Of a DNA stretch of 58,839 nucleotides, positions 16,012 through 25,785 are shown in pieces. The DNA comes from a virus. The number at the start of each line of letters is the position of its first letter. The stretch's first letter is position 1. Below the pieces are notes generated by a model. The model saw only the letters and a list, made by a program, of their open reading frames with translations, did not search any database and was not told the origin of the DNA. Location of the stretch: positions 1-58,839 of the IMG/VR virus record IMGVR_UViG_3300009183_000107, one strand, 5' to 3'. The translations under genes were made by a program, and so were the position numbers.

Positions 16012-19000
16012 TGAGCGTTAAAATTCAAATTAAGAGGGCTAATGCCTCTGCGTGGACCGCTGCCAACCCTACCCTTGCCGCTGGCGAATGGGGAATGGAA
16101 CTAGATACTAAAAAATTAAAACTTGGTACTGGCGCGCTATGGAACGCGACTGACTATTATTCTGAAACCCTAACACTCAATTCAGTCGGCGATGTAACTA
16201 TCAGCAGCCTTCAAAATGGCGACTTCCTCCGTTATAGCAGTTCTGCTTCAGCCTGGATTAATGACCCAGTAAACCTTTCAACAGACACTGTTGGTGACTA
16301 TGTGCAGAGCCTAACCGCTGGTACTGGCGTCACGCTCTCAAATAACTCAGGAGAAGGTGCCACTCCTACCGTGGCGATTGGGCAAGCAGTTGCCACAAGT
16401 TCTTCCGTCCAGTTCGCAAGTGTGACCGCACCACTTACTGGTAATGCGACTACCGCTTCTGCGCTTCAAACTTCCCGCGCGATTTCTTTGTCGGGTGATG
16501 TTTCTGGCTCCGTTTCATTTGATGGCTCAACAGGTATAAACATTACTACCACAATCCAACCAAATAGTGTTGCACTCGGAACAGACACGACTGGTAATTA
16601 TGTAAACGATTTAACCGCAGGAACTGGTGTGTCAGTAACACACACACCTGGAGAAGGCTCAAGTCCAACTGTTGCCATTGGACAAGCAGTCGGAACAAGC
16701 GCATCTGTTACTTTTGCAAAAATTGAAACTACAGGTGATGTAACAGTAGGTGGAAACCTTACGGTTAATGGAACCACTACTACTCTTAATACAGAAACAC
16801 TTTCTGTTGAGGATAACATTGTTGTTCTTAACTCTGGCACCACTGGCTCACCAAGCCTAAATGCTGGAATTGAAGTTGAGCGTGGTTCTTCAGCCAATGT
16901 TGCTCTTCGCTGGAATGAGACAACAGATAAGTGGCAAACAACTGAAAACGGAACTGACTACAACGACATTATTGACTCTTATTCGATAGAGACAAGATTA
17001 AATGAATTTACTTGGGCTCAGCAGGTTCGCCTTTCCACATACGCAGTCCTTCCTAATTCTCCAACCTATACTGCTGGAACTTTAGACCAAGACGGCGGAT
17101 ATGGTATTGGCGCAAAACTTGAATCATCCGCAAATGCAAGACTTGTAGTAGATGGAGTAGAAGCAAGCAACACGAATCGTATTCTTGTAAAGAATCAGGT
17201 TGATGCAAAACAGAATGGTATTTACGAAGTAACCGCTCAGGGTAGTGCTGGTTCACACTGGATTCTTACACGAGCAGATGATGTTAACGGTTCACACCCA
17301 AACCAAATCCACAATGGCGAACATGTTGACACACAAAGCGGAGACAAGAATAGTAACCAGCAATTTGTAACTTCTTCATACGGAAGTGGTATAAACGGCG
17401 CTCACATTATTGGTACTGACAGTATCCAGTTTTTGCAAATTACTGGAGTTCATTCATTTACCGCTGGCAGTGGTCTTTCTGTAGTAGATAATACAATTGG
17501 ACTCTCAGGAATAACACAAAATGATGTTTCTGGCTCACCATCTTTGGCTTTTGTTTCAGGTATTCAAAGAGATGCATACGGCAGAGTTCTTGGTGTAACA
17601 ACTGGTGATGCACAAGTAACTCTTGGTGTGAATACAACAGGAAATTATGTCGCATCTCTTATCGCTGGAACTGGTATTTCTGTTGTTGATAATAGCGGGG
17701 AAACTGCAACGCCAACAATCTCAATTGGACAGGCTGTATCAAATAGTTCTTCGGTGACTTTTGCTTCTGTAACAGCACCAGTGACTGGAAATGTGACTGG
17801 AAATGTGACTGGAAATTCTGGCACAGCAACAGCACTGCAAAATGCAAGGACAATCTCGATTAGTGGTGATGTTTCTGGTTCTGTTTCATTCAATGGAACT
17901 AGCAATGTTGATATATCTGCAACGATTCAACCAAACTCGGTCTCACTTGGAACAGACACTAGCGGCGACTATGTATCTTCATTAGTTGCAGGAACTGGCG
18001 TATCTCTTAACAACAACTCTGGCGAAGGTGCAACTCCAGCAATCGCTATCGGACAAGATGTTGCTACATCTGCTTCGGTGCAGTTTGCAAAAGTAACTGC
18101 TCCGCTTGAAGGAAACGCAACCACTGCAACCACACTCCAGACTTCCCGCGCAATTTCTTTGTCTGGTGATATTAGCGGTTCCGCATCGTTCAACGGTGCG
18201 TCCGATGTTTCAATCACTGCAAACATCCAGCCAAACTCGGTTGCTCTTGGAACTGACACCACGGGCAATTACATGTCAGACCTGACACAGGGCACTGGCG
18301 TAACCATTACCCATACTCCTGGTGAAGGCTCCAATGCAACCATCGCAATTGGTCAGGCTGTCGGAACATCTGCATCCGTAACATTTGCGCATGTTTCGGC
18401 GTCTCTAACTGGAAATGTCACTGGAAATGTCACTGGAAGTTCTGGCTCAACAACTGGAAATGCTGCTACAGCCACAACCCTACAGAACGCACGCACTATC
18501 TCTCTTTCTGGCGATGTTTCTGGTTCTGTTTCGTTTGATGGTTCAACAAATGTTGACATTACAGCAACTGTACAACCAAACAGTATTGCCCTTGGAACAG
18601 ATACAACTGGCAACTATGTTAATGATTTGACCGCTGGTACGGGCGTCACCGTAACGCATACTCCTGGCGAAGGAACAAGTCCAACGATTGCAATCGGTCA
18701 GGCAGTAGGGACTTCATCATCTGTGCAGTTTGCCGCTGTCACGGCACCACTCATCGGGAATGTGACTGGAAACGCAGATACGGCAAGTTCGCTTGCAACA
18801 TCACGAACGATTGAACTAACTGGTGATGTAACTGGTTCGGTTTCTTTTAACGGTTCTACAAATGCATCAATAGCCGCAACCATTCAGCCGAACTCAGTAT
18901 CGCTCGGCACCGATACAACTGGAAACTATGTAAACGATTTGACCGCTGGAACTGGTGTGACCATTACGCACACACCAGGTGAAGGTACATCCCCAACGGT

Positions 19001-21362
19001 AGCCATTGGACAAGCCGTTGGAACAAGCGCATCGGTTACATTTGCTGCTGTTACTGCGTCATTGGTTGGAAATGCCTCTACAGCAACGACTCTGCAAAAT
19101 GCACGAACAATCTCTTTGGGTGGAGATGTCAGCGGCTCTGCTTCTTTCAATGGCTCGTCCGATGTAACCATTACTGCCACGGTACAGCCAAACGCAGTTG
19201 CTCTTGGTACTGACACGACTGGTGACTATGTTGCATCTCTTGTTGCTGGAACGGGTGTAACCCTTACCAATAACTCTGGGGAAACAGCAACTCCGACTGT
19301 AGCCATTGGGCAAGCAATTGGAACAAGTGCATCGGTAACTTTTGCAAACATTACTGCAACGGGAACCGTGACACTCGCCGCAAACCCATCTTCAGCCCTT
19401 CAAGCGGCAACAAAACAGTATGTTGATTCATTTGTATCAGGTATTAACTGGCATCAGGCGGTGCATGCTTCATCAGTTTCAAACTTATCAGCAACTTACA
19501 GTAACGGAACTGCTGGAGTAGGAGCAACTCTTACTGCTGATACAAACCGTGCTTTTTCTGTACTTGACGGAGAATCAGTAACTGTTGGTCAAAGAGTTCT
19601 TATTAAGAACCAAACCGATGCAAAGCAGAATGGTGTTTACACTCTTACCACGGTTGGTTCAGTGTCTGTTCCTTGGGTTATCACAAGAGCAACAGATATG
19701 GACAACTCTGGAGCAGAAGGCACTATTGTGCCAGGAGATGCCATTTTTGTTCTTTACGGAACTACAAATGCAAACCAAGGTTTTATTCAAACAACTACAG
19801 GAACAGGCACCAATGGTGCAATAGTCCTTGGCACAGACAATGTTGTGTTTACACAATTTACTGGTACAGCGGCACTTACTGCTGGAACTGGTATGTCTAT
19901 TACGGGTAACACCCTAGACATTGGAACTGCTAGTTCTTCACGAATTGTTGTTAATGCTGACAATATTGACCTCGCTTCTGGGGTAATCTCCGCAACTGGG
20001 ACATACAAATCGGTAACAGTAGACACCTATGGGCGTGTGACCGCAGGAACTAACCCAACAACACTTTCTGGTTATGGCATTACAGATGCCGCACCAATCA
20101 ATAACGCTTCGTTTACTGGTACATTCTCAGCACCATCTGGAACGATTACCAGCACGATGATTGCCGATGGAACAATTGTTAACGCAGATATCAGTTCATC
20201 TGCCGCAATTGCTCATAGCAAACTTGCTAACGCAACCGCTGGTCAGATTCTCCTTGGAACAACTACAACTGGTGTAGTAACAGCGACAACAATTTCTGGA
20301 GACATAACAATTGACGGCGCTGGTGTTGCGACAATTGCTGCTAATAGCGTCGCTCTCGGCACGGATACAACGGGCAACTATATGTCTGGACTCTCTGCTG
20401 GTACTGGAATCACGGTTTCACATACCCCAGGAGAAGGCTCTTCGGCTTCTGTTTCTTTGAACGCAACACTAGACGACTTGAGCAATGTTTTTGCTCCTTC
20501 ACCATCTAATGGACAGGTCCTAAAGTATGTATCGGCGTCTGCCGCATGGGTTGCCGAAACCATTATTGGTGGCGCAACTGTCTCTGACACACCACCAGTA
20601 TCACCGTTGGCTGGTCAAATATGGTATGAGTCTGATACTGGAAAAACCTATGTTTATTACGACTCATTTTGGGTTGAAATAATTGGTTCAACAGGTCCAG
20701 CAGGACCCATTGTTGGGTTGGATGGCTTGACTGATGTTACAGCGCCAACACCATCATCTGGTGACATTCTTAAATGGAGTGGAACTGCTTGGGTAAACGA
20801 TAACGCTCTTCTTGCTGCGAAAGCCGACCTTGCTAGTCCAACATTTACTGGAACACCTACGCTCCCCACAGGAACTATTGCAACAACACAAACGGCAAAC
20901 AATAATTCTACGGCTCTCGCTACGACAGCCTATGTTGATACAGCAGATGCTCTCAAGGCAAACCTTGCCAGCCCAACATTTACTGGAAGTGTAACTGGAA
21001 GCCCTAGTGCTGGGACAACAACAACTGGCACTACTGGTTTTGGCTATATGGGTTTGCCGCAGAACTCTGCAACTACTGGTGCTTACGGGGTTGTTGCGGC
21101 AGATGCTGGAAAACACATTTATTCAAGTGCAACTCGCACGGTAACCATCCCTGCTAATGCAACAATTGCTATGCCTATTGGTTCAACTGTTGTGTTTATT
21201 GCTGGTTCTGGCGCGACGGTAACAATAGCAATTACATCAGACACAATGTATCTTGCTGGTGCTGGAACAACTGGTTCCAGAACTCTTGCAGCGTTTGGTA
21301 TGGCAACTGCTGTAAAGATAACTTCTACTTCGTGGATAATTAGCGGTAACGGACTTACCTGA
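16011..21362 (+). CDS. Giant repetitive tail fibre (1783 aa)
   Basis: Starts at GTG 16011 behind GGAGGAG. The protein is built from about nine copies, some partial, of a roughly 100-residue repeat that opens LGTDTTGNYVNDLTAGTGV, continues HTPGEGTSPTVAIGQAVGTS, and contains ISLSGDVSGSVSFDGST and IQPNSVALGTD. Two larger modules with RVLIKNQTDAKQNGIY (about 380-480 and 1180-1290) interrupt the array. The C-terminal 350 residues include a LDDLSNVFAPSPSNGQVLKY module, two SPTFTG segments and a smooth beta-rich cap ending TSTSWIISGNGLT. It is likely a trimeric fibre shaft with a receptor-binding tip. The stop overlaps the next ATG (TGATG). Confidence 0.85.
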   Translation: MSVKIQIKRANASAWTAANPTLAAGEWGMELDTKKLKLGTGALWNATDYYSETLTLNSVGDVTISSLQNGDFLRYSSSASAWINDPVNLSTDTVGDYVQSLTAGTGVTLSNNSGEGATPTVAIGQAVATSSSVQFASVTAPLTGNATTASALQTSRAISLSGDVSGSVSFDGSTGINITTTIQPNSVALGTDTTGNYVNDLTAGTGVSVTHTPGEGSSPTVAIGQAVGTSASVTFAKIETTGDVTVGGNLTVNGTTTTLNTETLSVEDNIVVLNSGTTGSPSLNAGIEVERGSSANVALRWNETTDKWQTTENGTDYNDIIDSYSIETRLNEFTWAQQVRLSTYAVLPNSPTYTAGTLDQDGGYGIGAKLESSANARLVVDGVEASNTNRILVKNQVDAKQNGIYEVTAQGSAGSHWILTRADDVNGSHPNQIHNGEHVDTQSGDKNSNQQFVTSSYGSGINGAHIIGTDSIQFLQITGVHSFTAGSGLSVVDNTIGLSGITQNDVSGSPSLAFVSGIQRDAYGRVLGVTTGDAQVTLGVNTTGNYVASLIAGTGISVVDNSGETATPTISIGQAVSNSSSVTFASVTAPVTGNVTGNVTGNSGTATALQNARTISISGDVSGSVSFNGTSNVDISATIQPNSVSLGTDTSGDYVSSLVAGTGVSLNNNSGEGATPAIAIGQDVATSASVQFAKVTAPLEGNATTATTLQTSRAISLSGDISGSASFNGASDVSITANIQPNSVALGTDTTGNYMSDLTQGTGVTITHTPGEGSNATIAIGQAVGTSASVTFAHVSASLTGNVTGNVTGSSGSTTGNAATATTLQNARTISLSGDVSGSVSFDGSTNVDITATVQPNSIALGTDTTGNYVNDLTAGTGVTVTHTPGEGTSPTIAIGQAVGTSSSVQFAAVTAPLIGNVTGNADTASSLATSRTIELTGDVTGSVSFNGSTNASIAATIQPNSVSLGTDTTGNYVNDLTAGTGVTITHTPGEGTSPTVAIGQAVGTSASVTFAAVTASLVGNASTATTLQNARTISLGGDVSGSASFNGSSDVTITATVQPNAVALGTDTTGDYVASLVAGTGVTLTNNSGETATPTVAIGQAIGTSASVTFANITATGTVTLAANPSSALQAATKQYVDSFVSGINWHQAVHASSVSNLSATYSNGTAGVGATLTADTNRAFSVLDGESVTVGQRVLIKNQTDAKQNGVYTLTTVGSVSVPWVITRATDMDNSGAEGTIVPGDAIFVLYGTTNANQGFIQTTTGTGTNGAIVLGTDNVVFTQFTGTAALTAGTGMSITGNTLDIGTASSSRIVVNADNIDLASGVISATGTYKSVTVDTYGRVTAGTNPTTLSGYGITDAAPINNASFTGTFSAPSGTITSTMIADGTIVNADISSSAAIAHSKLANATAGQILLGTTTTGVVTATTISGDITIDGAGVATIAANSVALGTDTTGNYMSGLSAGTGITVSHTPGEGSSASVSLNATLDDLSNVFAPSPSNGQVLKYVSASAAWVAETIIGGATVSDTPPVSPLAGQIWYESDTGKTYVYYDSFWVEIIGSTGPAGPIVGLDGLTDVTAPTPSSGDILKWSGTAWVNDNALLAAKADLASPTFTGTPTLPTGTIATTQTANNNSTALATTAYVDTADALKANLASPTFTGSVTGSPSAGTTTTGTTGFGYMGLPQNSATTGAYGVVAADAGKHIYSSATRTVTIPANATIAMPIGSTVVFIAGSGATVTIAITSDTMYLAGAGTTGSRTLAAFGMATAVKITSTSWIISGNGLT
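16270..20460 (+). repeat. Approximately 300-bp degenerate tandem repeats in the giant fibre gene
   Basis: The coding sequence of the LGTDTTGNY-type repeat recurs at roughly 300-bp spacing, interrupted by two inserted modules. I count nine starts at the protein level. Codon choices differ between copies, which indicates old duplications rather than recent expansion. Confidence 0.8.
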
Positions 21363-22639
21363 TGACTGGTGCAATATCGGGAATGATTGGGAGTATGAAG
21401 GGTGCAACCGCACCCAAAACAGCCCCAACCTCTTTAAGTGCTATTCCAATCAATACAAGTGTTTCTATTTCTTTTACTGTTCCATCTGACGACGGTGGTT
21501 CGGAAATTACGAACTACGAATACTCGTTCAACAACTCTTCATGGACAGCACTATCCCCTGCTGATGCAACCAGTCCAGTAACAGTAAGTGGTTTAACACA
21601 GAACACTGCATACACGGTTTATTTGCGTGCAGTTAATGCTGTTGGTTCTGGTCCTGCTTCAACTGGTGTTTCGTTTACAACCGATGGAATCCCGACTGGC
21701 ACAACAACAATTACTTCTGTAAGCAGTATTTCAAGAACTACAGCAACAGTGAACTTTACAACTACTGCTGGTGGTGGTGCGATAACTGGTTACGATTATT
21801 ATTTGTCTAGTTGGGTTGATGCTGGTGTTTCGTCAAGTCCTAAGAACTTGACTGGTTTGACGGCATCTACTGGATATACAGTTTATATGCGACCTAAGAA
21901 CGCTTATGGTGTTGGTTCACAATCGGCTGGTGTTGCTTTCACAACACTTGCTTCAACTCTTACCGTTCAAACACTTGTTGTTGGCGGTGGTGGTTCTGGC
22001 GGTAGTGGTACTGGTTCAGGCGGCGGCGGTGGAGGCGGTGGTGGTGCTGGAAGTGGTGTAGTTCAACCTGCTGCTCAGGCTGCTGGTTCGTACACGATTA
22101 CTGTTGGTGGCGTTTCTGGTCAATCTGTTTCGTACTTTACTGGTTCAACTGTTGTTGGGAATGGTGGCGGTACTGGTGCTAACGCATTTGGAAATGTCGG
22201 CGGTAACGGTGGCGCTGGCGGTTCTGGTACTACAAATACTGGTGGTACTGGCGGTAAATCTGGTGACGGTGGCGCACAAGGTGCAGCAGGTGGTGCTGGA
22301 ACTGCCTGTTCTATTAACGGCGTAGGTTCAACCGTATTTGGTGGTGCAGGTGGTGGTGGTTCTGGAACTGGCGGTGCAGGTGGTTCAGGCGGTGGCGGTA
22401 ATGGTGGCGCAGCAGTGAACGGCAACGGCGCAAATGGGTCACAATATGGTGCTGGTGGAGGTGGCGGTGCATACGCTTCTGGCAGTGGAGGTGCTGGAGT
22501 TCAAGGTGTGGTTTATGTTTCCTACTTGACATCTGCTGCTGCTGGTATGTCTGTTACTGGTGGTTCAACATCTACCAGTGGTGGATATACCATTCACACT
22601 TTTACTGGCTCATCTAACTTCGTAATTACACTGGTATAA
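21362..22639 (+). CDS. FN3-repeat, glycine-rich adhesin
   Basis: A 425-aa protein. Residues about 20-110 and 115-200 are two fibronectin type III domains (PTSLSAIPINTSVSISFTVP, then TAYTVYLRAVNAVGSGPAS; the second ends GYTVYMRPKNAYGVGSQSAG). From about 205 a glycine-rich domain begins (LVVGGGGSGGSGTG) with many GGxGG runs and a SYTITVGGVSGQ strand. It ends in a cap (GVVYVSYLT, GYTIHTFTGSSNFVITL). Such Gly-rich domains form polyglycine-II-like lattices in adhesins of T-even-like phages. It is likely a receptor-binding or fibre-tip protein. Confidence 0.75.
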   Translation: MTGAISGMIGSMKGATAPKTAPTSLSAIPINTSVSISFTVPSDDGGSEITNYEYSFNNSSWTALSPADATSPVTVSGLTQNTAYTVYLRAVNAVGSGPASTGVSFTTDGIPTGTTTITSVSSISRTTATVNFTTTAGGGAITGYDYYLSSWVDAGVSSSPKNLTGLTASTGYTVYMRPKNAYGVGSQSAGVAFTTLASTLTVQTLVVGGGGSGGSGTGSGGGGGGGGGAGSGVVQPAAQAAGSYTITVGGVSGQSVSYFTGSTVVGNGGGTGANAFGNVGGNGGAGGSGTTNTGGTGGKSGDGGAQGAAGGAGTACSINGVGSTVFGGAGGGGSGTGGAGGSGGGGNGGAAVNGNGANGSQYGAGGGGGAYASGSGGAGVQGVVYVSYLTSAAAGMSVTGGSTSTSGGYTIHTFTGSSNFVITLV

Positions 22640-22641
22640 CT

Positions 22642-22995
22642 ATGGCTAACTTTGCAAAAATTGAAAACAACATTGTTACGAATGTGATTGTTATTGATGA
22701 TAGTGATTGCGCTGGAGGCGTGTTCCCTGAGTCGGAACAAGCAGGTCAAACATTTATTGCATCTTTAGGTCTTGATGGCGAATGGCTACAAACTTCACCT
22801 GAAATACGCAAACAGTATGGTTCCGTGGGGCTGCAATATCTTAGAGAAAATGATGTTTTTATATTTGAAAAACCGTATGCTTCATGGTCGTTAGACCAAA
22901 ATTTTGATTGGCAACCTCCAGTTCCACATCCAACTATTGAAGAAGGAAAACTGTACGCATGGGACGAAGCAACTATTTCTTGGATTTCTTTCTAA
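22642..22995 (+). CDS. Small conserved phage tail-region protein
   Basis: A 117-aa protein beginning MANFAKIENNIVTNVIVIDD and ending YAWDEATISWISF. The pattern of an N-terminal ENNIVTNVIV strand pair, a KPYASWSLD segment and terminal W-containing strands recurs in phages of aquatic bacteria next to fibre genes. I recall it as a family of unknown function. It probably folds as a small beta domain attached to or assisting fibres. It lies 2 bases after the FN3 adhesin. Confidence 0.55.
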   Translation: MANFAKIENNIVTNVIVIDDSDCAGGVFPESEQAGQTFIASLGLDGEWLQTSPEIRKQYGSVGLQYLRENDVFIFEKPYASWSLDQNFDWQPPVPHPTIEEGKLYAWDEATISWISF

Positions 22996-23687
22996 AAGAA
23001 AAATTAATTACATTTGAATCAACAAACAATGATGCTTGGGATGTTGTAGAAGTACCAAAATCAGCAACAAAATCTATTCCATCTTGGTACAAAAGATTGC
23101 GTGCCGTAAACCTTCCTAGAAAAATGTTTAATGGCAGACTTGATTTAACCGTTAAAGCGTGTGTTCCTTTTAGGGATGCAATGACGGCTGGTTACATATA
23201 TAAAACTTGGACTGATATTTATATTACAGAAGTTGGAGATGAAATTGAATGGGTGTATGCCTGTCAACCTAATCCGTTTATAGTTGCAACCAGAAAAAGT
23301 ATTCCAACCCCAATTGGTTGCCATGAAAACGAGTTTGCTTGGCAAATGTATTATGCCCCAATTACCCCAAAGGGTTATTCGTGTTTGATTCAGCAACCTT
23401 TGAATGATACTGAATCTCCTTTTGTTACTACTGCTGGAGTGATTGATACAGATACTGGTTTGTTTGCTGGAACTGGAAGTATTCCTTTCTTTATTAAAAA
23501 AGGTTTTACTGGATTAATACCAGCAGGAACTCCAATACTTCAAATAATTCCTTTTAAGAGAGAAATTTGGAAAAGTGAAAGAATAAAATTAAACGAAAAA
23601 ACTAACCTGTTTAGGATGCACAAAATTTTTAGCAAGTTAATTGGTGGGTATTCTCAAAAATATTGGGTTCCAAAAAAGTATGATTAA
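22959..23687 (+). CDS. Uncharacterised phage protein (PFKRE family, copy 1)
   Basis: A 242-aa protein starting at ATG 22959, inside the end of the previous gene, with AAGGAAA about 9 bases upstream. An in-frame TTG at 22980 is an alternative. Order of features: IPSWYKRLRAVNLP near residue 45, a central NEFAWQMYYAPITPKGYSCL, then AGVIDTDTGLFAG and AGTPILQIIPFKREIWKSE. The same layout occurs in the gene at 29119 and, more distantly, at 31123. The family is common in phages of aquatic bacteria and its function is unknown to me. It may resemble DUF6065-like proteins; this was not tested. Confidence 0.6.
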   Translation: MGRSNYFLDFFLKEKLITFESTNNDAWDVVEVPKSATKSIPSWYKRLRAVNLPRKMFNGRLDLTVKACVPFRDAMTAGYIYKTWTDIYITEVGDEIEWVYACQPNPFIVATRKSIPTPIGCHENEFAWQMYYAPITPKGYSCLIQQPLNDTESPFVTTAGVIDTDTGLFAGTGSIPFFIKKGFTGLIPAGTPILQIIPFKREIWKSERIKLNEKTNLFRMHKIFSKLIGGYSQKYWVPKKYD

Positions 23688-23889
23688 AAGTCGTTGGTTA
23701 ATTTTTGTTCCAGTAGCCTTACTGGCATTATGGTCTACCGTCGCTAGAGCCGACACGCTCGGTGAATGGATATACAGCCAATCCCGCCCAATATCAGGCT
23801 CTAACCAAATTGCCTCGTCACGGTATAATATTGCGGGTGATACTTTTGTTGGAAGAAATACAAGTGGACTATCTGCCGACCAGCAATGA
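23680..23889 (+). CDS. Small secreted or periplasm-side protein
   Basis: A 69-aa frame from ATG 23680, overlapping the previous gene by 8 bases. Residues 1-24 look like a signal peptide: two basic residues (MIKSR), a hydrophobic core LIFVPVALLALWSTV and an ARA cleavage site before DTLGEW. The mature part (about 45 aa) is polar, with NTSGLSADQQ at the end. A secreted product encoded within a fibre cluster is unusual. It may decorate the cell surface, for example in superinfection exclusion, but no family is recognised. Confidence 0.5.
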   Translation: MIKSRWLIFVPVALLALWSTVARADTLGEWIYSQSRPISGSNQIASSRYNIAGDTFVGRNTSGLSADQQ

Positions 23890-23912
23890 AGAAACAAGGA
23901 GACTAAGCACTT

Positions 23913-24689
23913 ATGGCTATTAACTTCCCAGATTCCCCAACAAACGGTCAAACTTATGCCGTAGGTTTTTCTACTTGGCAATACGATGGCGAAAAATGGA
24001 TAAGTTTAGGTGCCATTGCTTTGGATAACCTGTCCGATGTCACGGCACCGTCACCATCTGATGGAAACTTTCTAAAGTATCTCTCAGCGTCATCCGTATG
24101 GGTTCCAGCATCAGTGCCGACCATCAATGCCCTTGATGACATTGGCAATGTTGACGCTCCTAGCCCGACAGATGGGCAATTCCTGAAGTATGTATCGGCG
24201 TCTGCCGCATGGGTCGCAGCCGCAGTTCCAACAATTAATACCCTGGACGATATCGGCAATGTTACCGCACCATCTCCTTCAACTGGAGATTTCCTGAAGT
24301 GGAATGGGAGTGCATGGGTCAATCAGAGTGGTGTTATAACCACTAGCGATACTGGAACAGTTACTAGCGCAATGATTTCTGACGGGACAATCGTCAACGG
24401 AGACATTAGTGCATCAGCGGGCATTGCACTCAGCAAGTTAGCAACAAGCACTGCTGGAAACATCATTGTTTATAACGCTTCTGGAGTACCAACCGCTGTG
24501 GCGGAAACTGGAGATATTTCAGTTTCTGATACTGGAGTTACGGCAATTAAGTCAAGTGTTGCACTCTCTGGCGCACCAACGGCTGCCACGGCATCCGCTG
24601 GAACAAATACTACCCAGATTGCTACAACAGCATTTACTACAACAGCAGTAAGAGATAGTCTGATAAGATTCTATATGGAGGTTATGTAA
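23913..24689 (+). CDS. Tail-fibre protein with triple LDDIGNV module
   Basis: A 258-aa protein after an AAGGAGA site. The N-terminus (MAINFPDSPTNGQTYAVG, STWQYDGEKWISLG) is the standard fibre attachment or collar module of aquatic phages. Then come three copies of a 35-residue unit of the form LDDIGNVDAPSPTDGQFLKYVSAS with AAWV, matching the giant fibre and the 15352 gene. The C-terminal part has an SDTGTVTSAMISDGTIVNGD repeat and ends in a QIATTAFTTTAVRDSL helix, typical of a trimerisation element. The stop overlaps the next ATG. Confidence 0.7.
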   Translation: MAINFPDSPTNGQTYAVGFSTWQYDGEKWISLGAIALDNLSDVTAPSPSDGNFLKYLSASSVWVPASVPTINALDDIGNVDAPSPTDGQFLKYVSASAAWVAAAVPTINTLDDIGNVTAPSPSTGDFLKWNGSAWVNQSGVITTSDTGTVTSAMISDGTIVNGDISASAGIALSKLATSTAGNIIVYNASGVPTAVAETGDISVSDTGVTAIKSSVALSGAPTAATASAGTNTTQIATTAFTTTAVRDSLIRFYMEVM

Positions 24690-25051
24690 TGGCATTAACA
24701 CAGAAGCGTCTTGTTGGGCCTTCCCAACTAACGACAACTACATCAACGGTTCTTTATACCACACCGATTAGTACCACGGCTATTGCAAAGCAGATTATTC
24801 TGTGCAATACGACTGGCAGCGCGGTAACGGTAACGCTTGTTCTAAAGCCATTAAATGTGGCTCAGGCTTCAACTCAGAACTTCACAAATGCACTTTCGCT
24901 TGCTGCGAACGAAACAGTTTTACTTTCAACAAACCTTGTTTTTACAAATAACGGAAGTACTGCAAACGCAACAAACAGCGACCAACTTATTGGTTATGCA
25001 AGTGCAAACACCGCAGTAAATATTATTGTTACTGGTATTGAGGAGTCGTAA
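24689..25051 (+). CDS. Small virion-associated beta protein
   Basis: A 120-aa Thr/Asn/Ala-rich protein: LVGPSQLTTTTSTVLYTTP, IILCNTTGSAVTVTLVLKPL, NETVLLSTNLVFTNNG, NTAVNIIVTGIEES. The regular beta-strand pattern resembles small tail-decoration or fibre-tip proteins of phages. It overlaps both neighbours by one base and thus belongs to the adhesin operon. There is no specific family assignment. Confidence 0.55.
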   Translation: MALTQKRLVGPSQLTTTTSTVLYTTPISTTAIAKQIILCNTTGSAVTVTLVLKPLNVAQASTQNFTNALSLAANETVLLSTNLVFTNNGSTANATNSDQLIGYASANTAVNIIVTGIEES

Positions 25052-25785
25052 TGGCTGCGTTCGTTCGCGTGAACGGAACTGGAATATCAACGGCTGAAGC
25101 AACTTCGTCTATTTCCAGCGCACTTGTTGCTACTGCCACATACCTAAACTTGCCAGACCCAGTGTATGGCAGTGGAAGTGATGGAGACGCAACAATCTCA
25201 TCGAATACATCCCTTACTTCGGACAAGTTCTATAACAATCTTACGATTGCTGATGGTATTCAATTAACTCCTAACGGATACCGTATATTTGTTAGAAATA
25301 CGCTGACTCTTGGTCCAAACTCAGTAATTGGTCACTCAACAGGATATTCAACTGCTGGAACAGTAGCGCAGGGTGGAGCAGCAACAGTTGCTGTAACACA
25401 TAGCCTTGGTGGCGCGAGCGCGACACAGACTGCAACTGCACCAACGGCGGCTCTTGGCGGCTCACAGTACTACCAGCAACCGCTGCAGGCTATTCGTGGA
25501 TGGGCAGTAACTGCATCTAGCACAACTCCAACATTCCTTCGCGGTGGTGCTGGTGGAGCATCTGGAGCAGGCGGTGGAGTGGTACTTATTTCTGCTCGTT
25601 ATATAACCGTTTCATCTGGAACCGCATATTTCAAAGCCCCAGGAACCGCAGGTGCTGGTGGTGGCGGTGGCGGTGTTATTTTGGTAGTATCTTCTGCAAC
25701 GGTGCTAAATAGTTCCGTTTCAACAGATGTTACTGGCGGCACTGGTTGTTCCGCTGGAACAGTGAATTACATGCAGGTGGCGTAA
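25051..25785 (+). CDS. Adhesin-like protein, paralogue of the next gene
   Basis: A 244-aa protein. The region about 30-95 (SGSDGDATISSNTSLTSDKF, then NGYRIFVRNTLTLG) corresponds to residues 25-80 of the following protein, so the two are paralogues built on one beta-helix-like N-terminal domain. The second half is Gly-rich (LRGGAGGASGAGGGVVLISA, then APGTAGAGGGGGGVILVVSS), as in phage glycine-rich receptor-binding proteins. The stop overlaps the ATG of the next gene (TAATG). Confidence 0.65.
   Translation: MAAFVRVNGTGISTAEATSSISSALVATATYLNLPDPVYGSGSDGDATISSNTSLTSDKFYNNLTIADGIQLTPNGYRIFVRNTLTLGPNSVIGHSTGYSTAGTVAQGGAATVAVTHSLGGASATQTATAPTAALGGSQYYQQPLQAIRGWAVTASSTTPTFLRGGAGGASGAGGGVVLISARYITVSSGTAYFKAPGTAGAGGGGGGVILVVSSATVLNSSVSTDVTGGTGCSAGTVNYMQVA

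Noticed and set aside
16270-20460. Regular 300-bp repeats considered as a CRISPR or a large non-coding array
   Set aside because: Repeats are long, degenerate and in frame through a continuous coding sequence. There are no short constant repeats with unique spacers.
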